Position numbers and translations under genes: made by a program | Part shown: piece after piece, positions 63,048-64,000 of the stretch | Position numbering within the stretch: position 1 is the stretch's first letter | How the letters are laid out: each line of letters begins with the position of its first letter | Assembly (NCBI GenBank): GCA_031308135.1 | Contig: JAHLJT010008756.1 | Coordinates: 65,254,232-65,318,231 of the forward strand | Direction of reading: 5' to 3' | Source: Acheta domesticus | Taxonomy: Eukaryota; Arthropoda; Insecta; Orthoptera; Gryllidae | Length of the DNA: 64,000 bases | The notes under the pieces: generated by a model | What the model saw: the letters and a program-made list of their open reading frames with translations, nothing else | The model's database searches: none | Told to the model about the DNA's origin: nothing

Positions 63048-64000
63048 GTAAGTACATTTTTAAGGTTTTATTTTGATGTTATTACATTCAATAATGAAAC
63101 TGTTCTTTTGATATACAGTATTTCTCTCTGTTAGTGAAACTCATACGTTGTTTTATTTGAAATTAAATATTATTGAAGGAAAGTTATAAGTATTAAAAAT
63201 GTTGCACTGTTAATAAATTTTATTCTTTAGAATAGATTTTTTTTTTCTTTTTCTTGAGGACAAATTAATGCTGCCTTTATATCTTGTTCTCTTTGGATTA
63301 TAACCAATGCATTTGTTCCATTTTGAAAGACTTAAACTTCTATTTGAACAAATATATTACAAGAGTGAAACTCATTTAAATTTATTATTACTTTTGTTCT
63401 GATTGTGTTAAAATTTCTCTCATCAAGATATTATTTTACCATACAATTTTACAAATACATTAATATGTTTATGAGAGGAGAAAAATATTGAAAGTTAAAG
63501 TAGGTAAACAGTTGGATTTTATTTTTAGATTACCTATCAGGCTGTTATTAAGTTAATATTTCATCACTTTTTTGAAATAAGGATTTAATTTTTGTTTTTA
63601 GAAGTAACTCAAAGTTATTACTTTCCACTTGTCTTAATTGTGATTTCTTTAAATTGCAAATTTAATTTCTTAAGTAAATATTCATGAACTAAGGAAAAAA
63701 TCATAGAAAACTTACCATTTCGTATCATGACTTGGTGAAATCGAGAATATGAACTTTAAATGTATGAACTGGATCTTCAGTATCTTGGTATACGCGTTTT
63801 CCTCCCCAAATTCAGACGCTTTACGTTCTGTGTCGGATTGTTTTCACTCACATTTCGAATATAAATGTAGTAATGAAGTCGTGTACAGCAAATATCGGAA
63901 CTCGAAAGGCATTTGTGATTGCCTGAGCCGTGCGGGCTTCGTTTCGTGAACAAATCTTCTAAGTTGTCCCTCGCGTTCATTCAAACCAGGTCTTCCGAAC
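63048..64000 (+). other. Intron 1 of the tan-like gene
   Basis: AT-rich to about 63750, then more GC-balanced sequence without a supportable exon. The next coding exon is beyond the window. Confidence 0.5.

Overview
The window is eukaryotic, almost certainly from an insect: it is AT-rich, its genes are split by GT-AG introns of up to about 21 kb, and it carries many non-LTR retrotransposons, DNA transposons and satellites. Large introns, a retained selenocysteine codon and a tan-like (N-beta-alanyl dopamine hydrolase family) first exon point to a hemimetabolous insect such as a stick insect, cockroach or orthopteran. The species is an inference; nothing here fixes it.

Layout. 1-2600: no gene; a GC-rich unidentified repeat at about 1385-2240. 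2620-10740: two non-LTR retrotransposons, both on the minus strand and nested. A Jockey-type element (about 2893-7614) sits inside an older RTE/BovB-like element (2620-2892 plus 7615-10735). 12929-15265: selenoprotein K (SELENOK), four exons on the plus strand, with UGA read as Sec three codons before the stop, a stable stem-loop just after it and a candidate SECIS in the 3' UTR. 19777-19886: an orphan exon-like segment. 21007-61440: one long gene, DCAF11/WDR23 (substrate receptor of the CUL4-DDB1 ubiquitin ligase), eleven coding exons assembled by phase and homology to about 543 aa, with a long 3' UTR. 62961-63047: first coding exon of a peptidase C45 / tan-like gene that runs off the window.

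The DCAF11 introns are a transposon archive. They hold a decayed piggyBac copy bounded by TTAA, four non-autonomous hAT elements with 8-bp target-site duplications (two perfect), palindromic TA-flanked MITEs, a Tc1/mariner-like MITE, a 2.4-kb element with about 490-bp inverted repeats, three copies of a related repeat family with internal tandem modules, a tRNA-like SINE interrupted by a 48-bp palindrome, and a 2.2-kb satellite in intron 6 (72 copies of a 16-mer passing into CA/CG and CA/C-tract arrays). The satellite creates very long open frames on both strands that are not genes.

The three host genes lie head-to-tail on the plus strand but have unrelated roles (ER membrane selenoprotein, ubiquitin ligase receptor, acyl/amide hydrolase family). 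Nothing in the sequence suggests an operon or a new multi-gene system. The best candidates for something undescribed are the three consecutive RNA structures around the SELENOK UGA, the layered satellite with higher-order duplication, and the short palindrome insertion in the SINE.
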